Below are positions 11,665 to 22,599 of a DNA stretch of 64,000 nucleotides, one piece after another; the stretch's first letter is position 1, and every line of letters begins with the position of its first letter. Both the position numbers and the translations under genes were made by a program. The stretch comes from Notospermus geniculatus (lineage: Eukaryota; Nemertea; Pilidiophora; Heteronemertea; Lineidae), in contig NMRB01000146.1 in the NCBI GenBank assembly GCA_002633025.1, positions 379,272-443,271 on the forward strand. Direction: 5' to 3'. The notes under the pieces were generated by a model. It was not told the DNA's origin and searched no databases. It saw nothing but the letters and a program-made list of their open reading frames with translations.

Positions 11665-11808
11665 CAGTGTTTCCGCCAGAGGGTACGCAGGGTACGCTGT
11701 GAGTACCCTCAAAGGAACAGAAAAGGGCCATTTTCTTTAATTTCATGGGGGTTTTTGCTGATTTTGAAGAACTGCATACCCTCAAAAATATTTCTGGCAG
11801 AAACCCTG
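11665..11808. mobile_element. hAT-like MITE, 144 bp, TSD GCCTT
   Basis: Ends CAGTGTTTCCGCCAGA and TTTCTGGCAGAAACCCTG are inverted copies starting CAG and ending CTG. GCCTT flanks both sides (11660-11664, 11809-11813). Internal GTACCCTC blocks also face each other. Short nonautonomous hAT elements with CAG..GTTTC ends and a 5-bp duplication are a plausible home. No transposase is present. Confidence 0.8.
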
Positions 11809-12202
11809 GCCTTCCTGTATCGCTATGTAGGCTACACAGCCATAGGCCTACTCCGTCATATTTTTGTGGATTTACATGTATGGGAACTCAACGCCAAGAA
11901 ATGACTGAGTGCACAGGAAGAACGATATTTGGTCCTTCCTCCATGTTGCTCCTCGTGGTGAAAAACCTCCCCACCAATCAACGCATCTATTCCTACTGAT
12001 GACACACTACAGATAACAGATAATCGCCCATACATGTATATGAGATCTTCACGGCAACAGTGACTATGGTATCCAATTAAGCAACACTAGTGCTGTCCTT
12101 GGTATTACCTAGGGATTAATCAGCTAGGCGTACTCATTTTCCACGTAACTTTCACTTGTTGGTGGTCATCTTCGATGTCATCAAGTGACAGCATCGTAAA
12201 CA

Positions 12203-12234
12203 TGACCTTGAGCCATGACCTTGAATGACCTTGA
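12203..12234. promoter_or_regulatory. Cluster of three TGACCTTGA motifs
   Basis: TGACCTTGA occurs at 12203, 12216 and 12226, three times in 32 bp, on the same strand. Its complement TCAAGGTCA is the extended half-site bound by monomeric nuclear receptors of the NR5A and ERR type. No gene can be assigned nearby, so a regulatory role is inferred from motif clustering only. Confidence 0.4.
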
Positions 12235-12335
12235 GAAAATTATCCGAATTCAGAGCGGCTTTTGAATCACCTGTGATTCACGACGTTTTGGACTTTACAT
12301 GCACTGTACATGGCGGCACTGCGCACTGCACTGCA

Positions 12336-12440
12336 GTGGTCCTGAACAATACTATTCCATTCAAAAAAAGAATTTGACATGGCACCGAAGCCTGAATGGT
12401 TTCTGTATATTTCTACGGCTGCGACACCGAATCCATGGTG
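12336..12440 (+). repeat. Diverged dispersed repeat, copy 2
   Basis: Partner of 10523-10625, in the same orientation and 1.8 kb away. The 81-codon ORF beginning at 12379 lies across it and is probably spurious. Confidence 0.5.
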
Positions 12441-12774
12441 GCCAAAAGTTCCCGCTCAGCTAAAAACTGACCTAATCCAACTGCATGGCTGGCCTGCTGA
12501 GTGCCAGAGGGATTGCGCTGTGAAAAATACATACAGTTTCCCTTGGCCTGGCATCAACGATCGCCAAATCGATTACCTCGGCTCACAATCGCTCGACCTC
12601 GGTGTCAAACGACACAAACAGTGACTTCCTCGGTCAATGTCGGTCTGTGATTCAGATTGGCTTCTCCCTGTTGCAAATTCTGCATTATAGTATAGAATTA
12701 AATCGCCAACATGTAGTTCTTCCCCACTCCCAATCGCCAAACTTTGGGGTTCAAAAGGACAGGAGGGAAGAATT

Positions 12775-13255
12775 TTTCTCGTTTATTCAGCTCCGCAGCA
12801 AATATAGCTACCCCGCAGCAAATAGGTTAGACCTTCACACGGTTAGGGGGCAAAGCGCGAGAGGAAGGATTTCTGTGTTGGTGAATAAATTAGCATTTCC
12901 GCAGAAAATCGGTGCTTCCCCGCAACAAATCGGTTTCTTTACCTGGCTTGAGGTCAAAGCACGACAGGTCGAAGGACTTCCGTTTTCGTTATTCATTTAG
13001 CAACTCCGCAGCAAACTACCCCGCACCAAATCGGTTAAATCTTTACCCGGCTTGGGGTCAAAGCACGAAAGGAAGGACGCACCGTACATGTTCGTGATTC
13101 AGTAAGCATCTCCGCAGCAAATAGCTACCCCGCACCGAATCAGTTATATCTTTACACTGCTTGAGGTCAAAGCACGAAAGGAAGGACTTCTGAGTCGTGA
13201 TGATTCAGGTGCATCTCCGCAGCAAATCGCTGCCCCGCACCAAATCGGTTAGCTC
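12775..13255 (+). repeat. Tandem repeat, ~96-116-bp unit, 4-5 copies
   Basis: Each unit runs CTCCGCAGCAAAT, CCCCGCACCAAATCGGTTA, TTTACCCGGCTTGGGGTCAAAGCACGA, then a spacer ending in GATTCAG or similar. CCGCAGCAAA-type anchors fall near 12791, 12898, 13013, 13110 and 13215. Units are diverged and uneven in length. No repeat of this family was seen elsewhere in the window. Confidence 0.9.
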
Positions 13256-13259
13256 TTCC

Positions 13260-14305
13260 ACCACACGCCATTGTCGGCCATCAACAGCCGCCTAATCCAT
13301 CGTTTATGGTGATCCAGTGCAATCTTAATTTAATTTACTGATGGCTGTATTGGTATCTGACAGATCGGCCATGCGAAGGTCGTATGGCATGTATGATCTT
13401 AATCATCGCCTTTGCTTTGGCTCTAATGAAATCAATAGGTGTTGGGGCATCACCTTTTTGTGCAATCTGTCATTGTCAACTCGGCAGGAAAATATTTCCT
13501 TCGGTCAAAGGGTGGTAAGCGAGATAGTTGATATCGGCTGCGCGTATAGAGGTCTATGACTTCCGGTATATGAATCACGTTCCGTGGCGTGGCTTTCTGG
13601 ATTTTGCGCAACGGATGCGGCGCAATGAGAATGTGCTATGAACAAAACTCGACCTCGGCTTTCGTGCTATTCCGATAGGACTGTGGGGCCGAGTTGTTCG
13701 AGTTTAGATACCGAGCTGTAAATGATATACATCATGACATGTCTTTACATTTCATATCTAGCAGAAACGTATCCATAATGCAGTACTTGCATCTCTCCAA
13801 AGGATAAGTTGCTTGTACGTTTCCTGATGGCGCTGAGAGCATCTTCAGCGGTGATCATCACCATGTCACCAACCCCTGGTTACACGCCGTTGATCAAGGT
13901 CAAGGCCATACAAGGTATAAATCTCAGCTTGACAATCTCAGTTGAAATCTCAACCATGAAAAACAGATCTCCATTACGTTGCATGAACGCCTCGATGAAT
14001 GCACACAGCGTTCTCTGATAGCATTTTCTATGGTACATGGTTCTTGTTGTTGTGGTTGGTTGGAGTTGACGTGTGAAATTAATGTACACGATTTGCTCGA
14101 CCGTGGGGAAATGACTACAACAGACAGTGGTGGAACTGTTGCCATTACTCGGTGTTTGGCAGACCAATGTTGGCAAAAGATAATGCAACTGGTAGACCTT
14201 GGAAAAGAGATACTGATCTTTTTGTTGATGACGTACACGTACATGTATGAAAAGGATGCTGATCTCCTGAACCTATCAATACGTGCTTCTTGGTAAAACA
14301 GGGCG
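13260..14305. other. No recognisable feature
   Basis: Several overlapping ORFs of about 100 codons lie on both strands at 13809-14296 and contradict each other. None has recognisable domains or convincing splice sites. Confidence 0.4.
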
Positions 14306-14308
14306 GAC

Positions 14309-15010
14309 CTAATGTATTTCTGGAGATGGTTGGTACCACAAATGTCCCTACTGCCAGTGCGTCTTTTAGCATATCATGTAAAGCCTCGCTTACATGTATG
14401 TCGCCCTACGCTGTGATAGAAATAGCGTCAACAAGTTGCAACTGATAACTTATGTCGCCACCGACTAGAAAAATACCGATCGGTCGCAACTACCTGGGAC
14501 TAGTTTATCACCGTCTTTTGAGTGCTTATGTCGACACTGATTTCTTTTGATTTTAAGTAAAACGTGCTGAAGTTGAACACGTGCGATTTTCAGGATCTGG
14601 ATATTTGTAGTTTGCAACTAGTTACTCGCTGACGCCCGAGAGCTTATGTCACCTAGTAGTTGTGACTGATTAGTTCCAACTACGCGCCGATTATCAGTTG
14701 CCAACTAGTTCTGACTGTACGTAAGGGCGACATAAGCGAGGCTTTAGACCGAGAGAGTTATGGTGCGTCTTGAATTTTTAATTTTCCACTTCGTATCTAC
14801 GAAATGGAAACGAAAGATAAATTTCAAAGTTTTAATACATGTACACCGTAACTCTATCGGTCTAACATCATACCGTACGCTAAAAGACGCTCTTGCAGCA
14901 GGCGATGTATTTGGTGCCAGCCATCTTCTGAAATACATTACGTCATGACGTAAATGAAGTCCAATTTCATATTTCGTACTCCGTTTTTCGTATGATTTGC
15001 GAAACCTCAC
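14309..15010. mobile_element. GAGGTTTCGCAAA-type element, left end lost, with nested insertion
   Basis: The same family as the complete 413-bp copy at 58987-59399, in opposite internal orientation: GGAGATGGTTGGTACCACAA, GTAACTCTATCGGTC, CCACTTCGTA and GATTTGCGAAACCTC are shared. The right end GCGAAACCTCAC is followed by TA. The left end is missing from about 14309. A separate 364-bp element (14381-14744) interrupts it. Confidence 0.85.
14381..14744. mobile_element. Nested TIR element, 364 bp, TA target
   Basis: Inserted at a TA inside the previous element; TA flanks both sides (14379-14380, 14745-14746). The inverted ends AAGCCTCGCTTATGTCGCCC agree, except that the left arm carries six extra bases making TACATGTA at 14391-14398. 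The interior repeats CTTATGTCG and CAACTAGT motifs. TA duplication suggests a Tc1/mariner-type mobiliser. No transposase is present. Confidence 0.85.
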
Positions 15011-15659
15011 TATTACATGTAACCATTACCATTCGAATATTAACCTTGCAATGGCAGACTTTTGTAACTTACTAGGGCCTGAATTCCAAGGACCTGGATC
15101 TGCGCCCACCTTCATTCGAAATTCATCCGTTGGTGGCGGAACCCTGTCCCTGTCTAAATAACCGCTCCGTCATTACACCGTTTACTTGAACGCTGCTGTC
15201 ATCATGCCTCACAACATGCTGATCCCGTCTTTTTCAATAAACACGAACATCCCTCCTAATCCGCATCTAATACCCGCTGCCTTTAGAGAACCCAATCCAA
15301 CGATACCGCAGATGAGTTTCAGTGGAACTAATGCCCGTTTCCTTTTATACTCGGATCAGTCGAGCTATATGTGGATTTAATTTTCTACGATCTATCATAC
15401 TGCAAAATGCTTGAGCTATTTATCGATTCGTACTGTGAAATACACATGCCCTGAAGGAAAATAAATTATTACCTGCTGATTTACATAGATTGTTACAACC
15501 AATAATGTCAAAAGTATTACACAAAATCATGACATATCGGTCCGTGGCATGAACATTTATCGACCTGTTCTCAAAAAAAACTGACGGCGATGTCGTCGCA
15601 TCAAAATCTTGAAATTCATGGTGTCGATATTTTTTTTGAATATTCCCGAGAAATGGGCG

Positions 15660-15745
15660 CTAAATGCGACATTGATAGCTCCGTATGCGAATTAACGTAC
15701 AGCAGGAGGAAACAGGGGTGCCCGGAGAAAACCTCCGCTGCCAAA
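15660..15745 (-). repeat. SINE tail fragment
   Basis: On the minus strand this reads GGAGGTTTTCTCCGGGCACC then a TCCTCCTGCTGTACGTTAAT-like tail. It matches the 3' part of the tRNA-headed SINE at 52905-53045. The tRNA head is missing. The 79-codon ORF across it is not a gene call. Confidence 0.55.
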
Positions 15746-15749
15746 CCGG

Positions 15750-16846
15750 CAGAAAATGTAAGGACGGAGAGTATGGTCGCCGTATCTTCTCCAGAAACGT
15801 ATCGAAAAATCTTCGTCAACTCACCGTAGTCAAGAAATGATTAGTCTATTAAAGCAAACTTAAAGCCACACTGTATTCTTACGTCCGCCGACATTAGTGT
15901 AGTGTTAAATGTCCTGATGCTCTATCTTAATAGGCCTACATTGGGGCTCTGCCTGCAGTTGTTTTCCAATGTGTGCCGACAACTAGGGCTTGATTCTTTG
16001 AAGTACGTATCAGGCAAGCATTTTGGGGACCTTCATGAGGCTATGAGATCTCTATCTGCACTGTCCTAACACTTTGAAAATAACCGTGAGATTCAGTACA
16101 GGGTAGCTTTAAATTTTCTATGTATGCTGACGTGAAAATGACGCGAATAATGTAAAAGCTTTTATGAAAACAACGTGACAAAGCATAATGCTTTGTGTAA
16201 AAATTGACCATACATTCTCTTTGTGGGTATGATTTTTACATTTGATTTCGTTCGTCTACTAAATGCCGTACGCCTTGACAAATGGGCTTTTTAAATTGTT
16301 GTTGTGAATTAATCAACTGTTTAATGACTCGGAGAACCTGAGTTTGAATTTCATGAAAAGGTGACATGACAGACAGATAAATGAATGCGCAGCGACATGC
16401 ATGTACTCGAAAGAGTCGACCACAGCCAACAACAAAATCGCAGTTGTAAGGTCAAGAGACCTGGCTTTGCCATTGGGATTATATCATACCAAAAGCGTCG
16501 GTGCCAGGACTTCGATTCGACGACGTCAACAGCCTGCTGTGTGTCAGCAATGCCGACCATCACCAACCGGAGAAGCTGGACCCCGACAATGCCAGACGTC
16601 TGTGACCTTAACTGCGATTTTGCTGAAGTACATATAAATGGAACACAATTCCTCTCATTTAAAAAATGTACTTGTACTACCCTCGTCAAAATAACGATCT
16701 TGTTTTGATAGTCACAGACATGAAGAGTCAAATTAATGAGGTAGATTATTCTCTAGTGCCACGTTACAAATGATTTAATGTAGCGTGCGTGCGGATATTT
16801 TCATATATCTGACAAAGATTTTCGCGTCGTAAATTCAAATTTTCCT
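15750..16846. other. No recognisable feature
   Basis: AT-rich spacer. Overlapping ORFs at 16351-16731 (-) and 16385-16708 (+) have no recognisable domain. Confidence 0.4.
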
Positions 16847-16850
16847 TTAA

Positions 16851-17084
16851 AGCCATACAATCACGAGAGCTACCGTAGCCGTCGATTCACATTTTTGTTC
16901 GAACAAAAATGCCCGAAAGTTTCTTAGCAAAAGTCAGATGACGAAAAATAAGTGTTGTGGTCAGAGTGGATCATCAATCAGATTATTTCACATGGAAGCA
17001 TGCCACTTTCACGGGACTTTCTCAACGAGTGTTCGAACCAAAATGTGAATCGACGGCTACGGTAGCTCTCGTGATTGTATGGCT
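16851..17084. mobile_element. TTAA-flanked MITE, 234 bp, ~55-bp TIRs
   Basis: TTAA at 16847-16850 and 17085-17088. Arms begin AGCCATACAATCACGAGAGC and end GCTCTCGTGATTGTATGGCT and stay nearly perfect for about 55 bp, through CTACGGTAGC, TCGATTCACATTTT and TTCGAAC. The interior is unique in the window. TTAA target plus AG ends is like the AGCTGAAC and AGGGAC families; a Kolobok-type origin is inferred. Confidence 0.9.
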
Positions 17085-17249
17085 TTAAATGACGTTCACC
17101 TTCCCATTATAAGAACCCTGTTTCGTCTGTGTTGGCTATCTCCAAAAACGTATGATGTAAGCGAGCCGTATGTATTTTTGCTCTCCCGCATAAATGGACG
17201 GTAACAAAATTCACTCCGTTCAACTCCTGCATAGATTAGTTCCAGAGTT

Positions 17250-17416
17250 CACCGCTAGGGCTTTATTGAGATCGGTATCGTCTGCCGGTCATTGTCACGT
17301 GATCGGCCGAAACGCAGCCGATTCAAGCAATCAACGCCTTTCTTTCGGCTGTTTTTTTGCCGATCACGTGATAATGGACGGCAGGCATACCGATCTGAGT
17401 ATATTCCCTAGCGGTG
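17250..17416. mobile_element. Foldback element, ~55-bp arms
   Basis: CACCGCTAGGG ... GAGATCGGTAT ... GCCGGTCATTGTCACGTGAT faces ATCACGTGATAATGGACGGC ... ATACCGATCTGA ... CCCTAGCGGTG. Arms are imperfect. Both contain ATCACGTGAT or TCACGTGAT, an E-box palindrome. Borders and target duplication are uncertain. Confidence 0.7.
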
Positions 17417-17419
17417 AGA

Positions 17420-18076
17420 TCGGGAACCAATATAACTGCTCCCCGGTTCGGAAGCTTCCTCTAACGTCACTTCCTGTCACCTGCTAATGACGTCATTTAG
17501 TATACATGTATTTTCTACACTCAATGTAGTTCCAGTTTAGTCTTGAAATCTACAACGAACATCACTGCTAAATTAAGGAAAACAAAATAAATACGCTTTC
17601 CTGAGTTCGTCTAAATATAGTTATCACTGACTGAGAAAAACATCTGCCAGTTGACTCCAGCGGCGTATAATCAATGTTCCTACCCAGTGATCAATGCGTT
17701 ACCAACAAAAAAGCATCGCTACATCCGGAAGTCAAAATAGATTAATGGTCTGCAGCACTTGCCGATTTGACCCGAAGTGTTGTCTTCATCCGGTTGGTCT
17801 GATTGGTCAGTTTGCTAATTGGTCGGACGTGATTGGTTATTTTTTCCGTGTCGTGCCCACGGGGGCGGGTAATGTCCACTGCACCTGCTCCAATGATTTA
17901 TGTTGGCTCCTGTGCGATGTTGCTGATAGCGGTGCCTTTTCCGAATGTATACAATGGAGTCTGACACCATCAGTATTGGCAGGCAGAAGACAAATCTGTT
18001 GGTCTTCGAACTTGTTCCGTCAATATTTGTCATTGTTCAAGCAAAACACAAGTCTTATTTACCTATACCGTATCAA
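17420..18076. other. No recognisable feature
   Basis: Contains a 128-codon ORF (17694-18080, +) that ends in the TTAA at the edge of the next element and has no recognisable domain. Confidence 0.4.
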
Positions 18077-18080
18077 TTAA

Positions 18081-18381
18081 AGGGACCCTTTTAGCTGCTA
18101 ACTAGGCTCATATCAGTACCGTCACCTGAACACAGGTGGCGCTAGTAACTGACAACCTACGAATTTGGCTCAAATGTTGATGTTTAGTGTATTTTACTTG
18201 CAATAAATGTCAGAGTTAGATTCTCATGCCAACTAATCGGTGTAATGAGCACATCAATAGGGAGGTTTCGCAAGCGCCCGGTTAGGCCCTACGACGACAG
18301 ATAAACGTCGTCGTAGGGCCTAACCGGGCGCTTGCGAAACCTCCCTATTATGCGAATGAGGAGGCTGCCTGTAGTGTCCCT
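18081..18381. mobile_element. TTAA-flanked MITE, AGGGAC family, with nested hairpin
   Basis: TTAA at 18077-18080 and 18382-18385; ends AGGGACCC and GTGTCCCT. Shared with the copy at 63238-63561 (inverted): AGGCTCATATC, GGTGGCGCTAG, GCTCAAATG, CTTGCAATA, GAGTTAGATTCTCATGC. An 86-bp perfect hairpin (18260-18345) is inserted in it. No transposase. Confidence 0.85.
18260..18345. mobile_element. Perfect 86-bp hairpin MITE, TA target
   Basis: Two 39-base arms (GGGAGGTTTCGCAAGCGCCC ... GACGAC) are exact inverse complements around an 8-base loop, flanked by TA (18258-18259, 18346-18347). The terminal GGGAGGTTTCGCAA is shared with other TA-flanked families here but the interior is not. Perfect arms suggest recent insertion or arm-correcting gene conversion. 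Confidence 0.95.
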
Positions 18382-18389
18382 TTAAGCGA

Positions 18390-19450
18390 AACCTCACCAT
18401 GTTGGGTCTCCTTGATATTAGGACTAATCTCCATCTGACAGTTTGTCTTATGATGTGATGCACTAACATCAGCACTTGACCTTTAGTGTTGATGATGCTG
18501 TCTGGAGTCGCTCTAGGCCAACGGGTGCATCAAAATAGAGTGCGAGACTGTCGATTCAGATCAATATACTTGTAGACTTGGCAATTTTCTGGATGACCAA
18601 TTCAACCACCACCCACCACGGTCTGCGCAAATCCGACTGTTTCGCAACGAAACCATTTCTTTGCAAAGGACTCTAACGCTTCCTGCAATGAAGTACCGAA
18701 GATAACTTTTGTATCGGGGACATTCATCCCAAGGACCACAGTTACGTTTACATCGGTTGTTAAAGGCTGCCTGCAGAGCCAGCTTTGACTGATAAAAAAT
18801 CTCCGTTGTTTTGTTTTCATAGGAAAACCTCGCAGAAAGATTTTCTGGCTTATTGTAACTTAATGCTTTTTTATTTCCTTCTGACTCGTTCTACATGTAC
18901 AGCTTTTTTGTATGAAATATTGGTTTCTGAAGGCAAAACTTGAAGAGTAATCCACTGAAATCCTCTACTTAGGGGATAACTTCTACGGTTTCGATCATTT
19001 GTGAGATTTACTCGGCACCCATGTCTCGGCTCCTGGTGTATCGTGACTACAAAAACAGCGTCGGAAAAAATCTATAAAGCACTCATCAATACGAGGTCGT
19101 ATAAGTAGTTTTCTTCTTCAAAAGATGCTCCCCTTTAACAGTTCTTTAGAAAACCTGCGATGAATTGGTGATGAAAAAACGTGAGGTGTTTTAGACGGGT
19201 AATTTCATGGGTTTCGTCGCGATATTTGCAATTCAAATCCTCGAATACTTTCACGCACACATGAAACAGAATTCTCATCGACCTTCAGGCTCTGACTTTG
19301 CCGGTCTTCTCGTCTAGTTCACGTTTCTGAACACGAAGACGAGAAGATTTCAGATCATTGCCCGCCTAATGAAACCAGACGTTGGGATAGGAAGCCTCAT
19401 TATCAAAGCAACATCAATGGAAGACCACTATATTGGATTATCCAGCTGTT
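18390..19450. other. No recognisable feature
   Basis: No repeat or convincing exon seen. Short ORFs only. Confidence 0.4.
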
Positions 19451-19456
19451 GCATTT

Positions 19457-19740
19457 TATCTCATGTTATATGAGAAAGGCCACGTGAAGTGGGCCACCTC
19501 ACACCAGAATACTTTATTTGATGGTTTTACGAGACAGTCCTCCAAGCATTGCTGTGAAGTACCCCGTTTGACGTCGGCAGCGAAAAGGTGGCAGCACTAC
19601 TACCTCATGTTATATGAGAACTGCCACGTACGTTCACACAAGAACACTTTATTTGATGGTTTTTACCAGACAGTCCTCCTCGCATTACTGTGAAGTACCC
19701 CGAGTGACGTCGGCAAAAGAAGGTGGCAGCACGGTCTGAA
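19457..19740 (+). repeat. Two-copy tandem repeat, ~146-bp unit
   Basis: CTCATGTTATATGAGAA at 19458 and 19604, ACTTTATTTGATGGTTTT, AGACAGTCCTCC, ACTGTGAAGTACCCCG-like and GACGTCGGCA recur in the same order. The second unit is shorter. CATGTTATATGAGA is itself near-palindromic. Confidence 0.85.
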
Positions 19741-20312
19741 TGATGGATGTATCGCTCTTTCTCGCGACAGTTTGTTTCTGGATATCTTGACCACGATCGC
19801 GGACGCAGTAAAAGCCTTGTTCAGAAGCAACGCAGCAAGAAAAGTGAAGCTTTTGCCGCGTTCGCTTTTCAGTTAACTTACTTCTTTAACGGCCAGAATA
19901 TATCGTTTACTTCCGACTGGTTGATTTTCACCTCGGGGTAATTAGAAGGCCAATCAGCGAACGATCTGAATGACAGCCCGTCGCTGACATCACGCCACCA
20001 AAACACAAATAACGCAGTACCGCCATCGAAATACAAAATGCAAAAAAGCAATTTTCCATTATTACACAATACAATGAAAGAAACGAATAAGACATTTCCT
20101 TGGCCTGGTTGAGACCCTTGATGATGAATCCGCCCTTGTTGACAGAGATTGTGTATGATTGATAGATTGAGCTAGAGTTGCAGGTGGATTAGACATGACG
20201 TGTTAATGGGCGCGAGTTTACCTTAGTCCATTGGGGGTGTCGTCAGGAGTGCAATGATCTCTGGTGTTAAAGACATATGTCATATGAAACCTCACCTATG
20301 TAATCCATCCTA

Positions 20313-20381
20313 AGAACATCAGGGGTTCTTAGTCACCGTGAGGTGACGAAGGGAGCGAGAGCTAAGAACCCCTGATGTTCT
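20313..20381. repeat. Short perfect hairpin, 20-bp arms
   Basis: AGAACATCAGGGGTTCTTAG is exactly complemented by CTAAGAACCCCTGATGTTCT. The loop holds a second stem (GTCACC/GGTGAC). It looks like a miniature foldback element. Confidence 0.8.
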
Positions 20382-20408
20382 CAAGATGATGTAATCAGTC
20401 TTTTTTTG

Positions 20409-21310
20409 TGTGTTTTTATAGATAGTCCGCCACATTTCTCTGTGTGTTACCCACTGTCAAGTCGCAGCTTATTCCGTCAGACAATAGTAGGGGAACACTC
20501 ACAGATGGGAACACTCAAAACTGTTACACCGGGACTCTAGTTTCGTTCTGCATTGCAAAAGAAACCACCCTGCAATACATGTATCTTTCAGACGTAAAAA
20601 TGACGTTTTTTACGCCAAGTTCTCAATCCAATAACGCACGTACACAAAGTATCACATTCAAAACGTTAAACCCTTTGGCGACAGTGAAATATTGCTCCAA
20701 CGTTTAATCATCTAATATAGAATACGGCAGCCCTATTGTCTTCATTCATTAATCATAGCCCAAGGACGGCGACTTCCCTACCTAGAAATTATTCATAGAA
20801 CGTAAATCACGGCTGTCTTACACAATAGGCGCCGGGGACACGGCGGATTTTCATTTTCACAACCGGTGTAAGAAGAAGAATTTCACAAGGAAAAATGTCC
20901 GTGTCACTTGCACTGCCGTGCGATCGTTCGTGAAACTGGTAGCGAATGTCATGTAAAGTCTGACCGTCAAATCTTTCATTCGTCGGGCATTTTCTCTTGG
21001 GGACAATGTTTACTTTTACCCCAGCTTTCTTTTTCAATTACATGTATTTTATATCTTTGCTCATTGCTATAAGCGATTTGTCCTATCTGTCGACCAAACG
21101 TATTGGTTCCCGATGCCGTCGCCAAGGGCAAAGGCATCGGTGTTGTCTTCATCAGTGCCGTCAACCTTGCCGAACATATATCTTGACATTTCTGCCCTCG
21201 TAGCTAGCGGCTTTCCCATTCTAAAAATAGTGCTGCGGGGGCTGACAGAATCCAGGATTAAGGTGACAACCAACACCGATGCTAACCTGGTTCCCTGGGC
21301 TCCGACGGTG
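20409..21310 (+). repeat. Tandem segmental duplication, unit 1
   Basis: Repeated at 21313-22471 in the same orientation, nearly identical, joined through a single N at 21311. Unit 1 has TACATGTA at 20576-20583 and at 21039-21046 where unit 2 has only TA, and lacks the 269-bp insertion of unit 2. The single N suggests an assembly join, so the two units may be alleles. Confidence 0.95.
20455..20707 (+). CDS. Uncharacterised ORF, possible exon, copy 1
   Basis: An open frame ending TAA at 20705-20707, conserved in both duplication units (unit 2: about 21641-21876). The reading contains LTDGNT..CYTG followed by FFTPSSQSNN. I cannot name it; the TDGN..C pattern is loosely like extracellular galactose-binding modules, but this is weak. 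The 6-bp TACATGTA change adds two codons in frame. Upstream AG at 20462 is a poor acceptor. It may be chance. Confidence 0.15.
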
Positions 21311-21311
21311 N
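21311..21311. other. Single ambiguous base at a duplication junction
   Basis: One N sits exactly between the end of unit 1 (GACGGTG) and the start of unit 2. It looks like a scaffold join rather than a base-call problem. Confidence 0.9.
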
Positions 21312-21312
21312 A

Positions 21313-22471
21313 TGTGTTTTTATAGATAGATCGCCACATTTGTCTGTGTGTTACCCACTGAAGGGAGTAAGAAATAAAAGTGGAAAATAAGAAGTGGGAA
21401 ATTTTGGAATTTTGCGCGAATTTTTCAAATTCTCGAATTGAGAGAAACTTTTTTTCCCCGTTTTGAGAAATATCGCCCGAAAAATCAGACAAAATACATG
21501 TATCTGGTCATTTTAAGAAAATTTCTCAAAATGGGAAAACAAATTCTCCCAATTTGAGAAAATGAAAAATTCGCGCAAAATTCCAAAATTACCCACTTCT
21601 TATTTTCCACTTTTATTTCTGACTCCCTTCCACTGTCAAGTCCTTATTCCGTCAGACAATAGTAGCGGAACACTCACAGATGGGAACACTCAAAAATGTT
21701 ACACCGGGACTATAGTTTCGTTCTGCATTGCAAAAGAAACCACCCTGCAATATCTTTTCAGAGGTAAAAATGAGTTTTTTACGCCAAGTTCTCAATCCAA
21801 TAACGCACGTACACAAAGTATCACATTCAAAACGTTAAACCCTTTGGCGACAGTGAAATATTGCTCCAACGTTTAATCATCTAATATAGAATACGGCAGC
21901 CCTATTGTCTTCATTCATTAATCATAGCCCAAGGACGGCGACTTCCCTACCTAGAAATTATTCATAGAACGTAAATCACGGCTGTCTTACACAATAGACG
22001 CCGGGGACACGGCGGATTTTCATTTTCACAACCGGTGTAAGAAGAAGAATTTCACAAGGAAAAATGTCCGTGTCACTTACACTGCCGTGCGATCGTTCGT
22101 GAAACTGGTAGCGAATGTCATGTAAGGTCTGACCGTCAAATCTTTCATTCGTCGCATTTTCTCTTGGGGACAATGTTTACTTTTACCCCAGCTTTCTTTT
22201 TCAATTATTTTATATCTTTGCTCATTGCTATAAGCGATTTGTCCTATCTGTCGACCAAACGTATTGGTTCCCAATGCCGTCGCCAAGGGCAAAGGCATCG
22301 GTGTTGTCTTCATCAGTGCCGTCAACCTTGCCGAACATATATCTTGACATTTCTGCCCTCGTAGCTAGCGGCTTTCCCATTCTAAAAATAGTGCTGCGGG
22401 GGCTGACAGAATCCAGGATTAAGGTGACAACCAACACCGATGCTAACCTGGTTCCCTGGGCTCCGACGGTG
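21313..22471 (+). repeat. Tandem segmental duplication, unit 2
   Basis: Copy of 20409-21310 with one extra element (21361-21629). Minus-strand frames in its second half look protein-like, but part of that sequence (GCATTGGGAACCAA.ACGT) recurs inverted at 22560-22595, so it is better read as repeat than gene. Confidence 0.95.
21361..21629. mobile_element. 269-bp foldback element, TSD CCACTG
   Basis: Present in unit 2 and absent from unit 1, so both borders are exact: CCACTG at 21355-21360 and 21630-21635, a single CCACTG in unit 1. Ends AAGGGAGT and ACTCCCTT-type sequence with long arms (AAATAAAAGTGGAAAATAAG and inverse). The interior has further AATTTGAGAAA/TTTCTCAAA inversions and a TACATGTA. 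A 6-bp target duplication is unusual; superfamily unassigned, possibly hAT-like. Confidence 0.9.
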
Positions 22472-22541
22472 CACTGACTATTCGTGTAGGAGACACGAAT
22501 CGACAGCCTGCGCCACCGTCAGACGCCCAGGGAACCAGGTT
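22445..22541. repeat. Inverted repeat at the end of unit 2
   Basis: AACCTGGTTCCCTGGGC and GCCCAGGGAACCAGGTT are inverse complements, continuing through GACGGTG/CACCGTC. The loop holds a smaller hairpin (ATTCGTGT/ACACGAAT). Homologous sequence closes unit 1, so the duplicated segment ends in a hairpin arm. Confidence 0.75.
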
Positions 22542-22599
22542 ACACTGATGCCTTCAGCCCCTGGCGGCGGCATTGGGAACCAACACGTCAACAAATGCA

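Noticed and set aside
21067-21290. Protein-like minus-strand frame conserved in both tandem units
   Set aside because: The units are nearly identical throughout, so conservation is uninformative, and part of the sequence recurs inverted at 22560-22595, as in a repeat.
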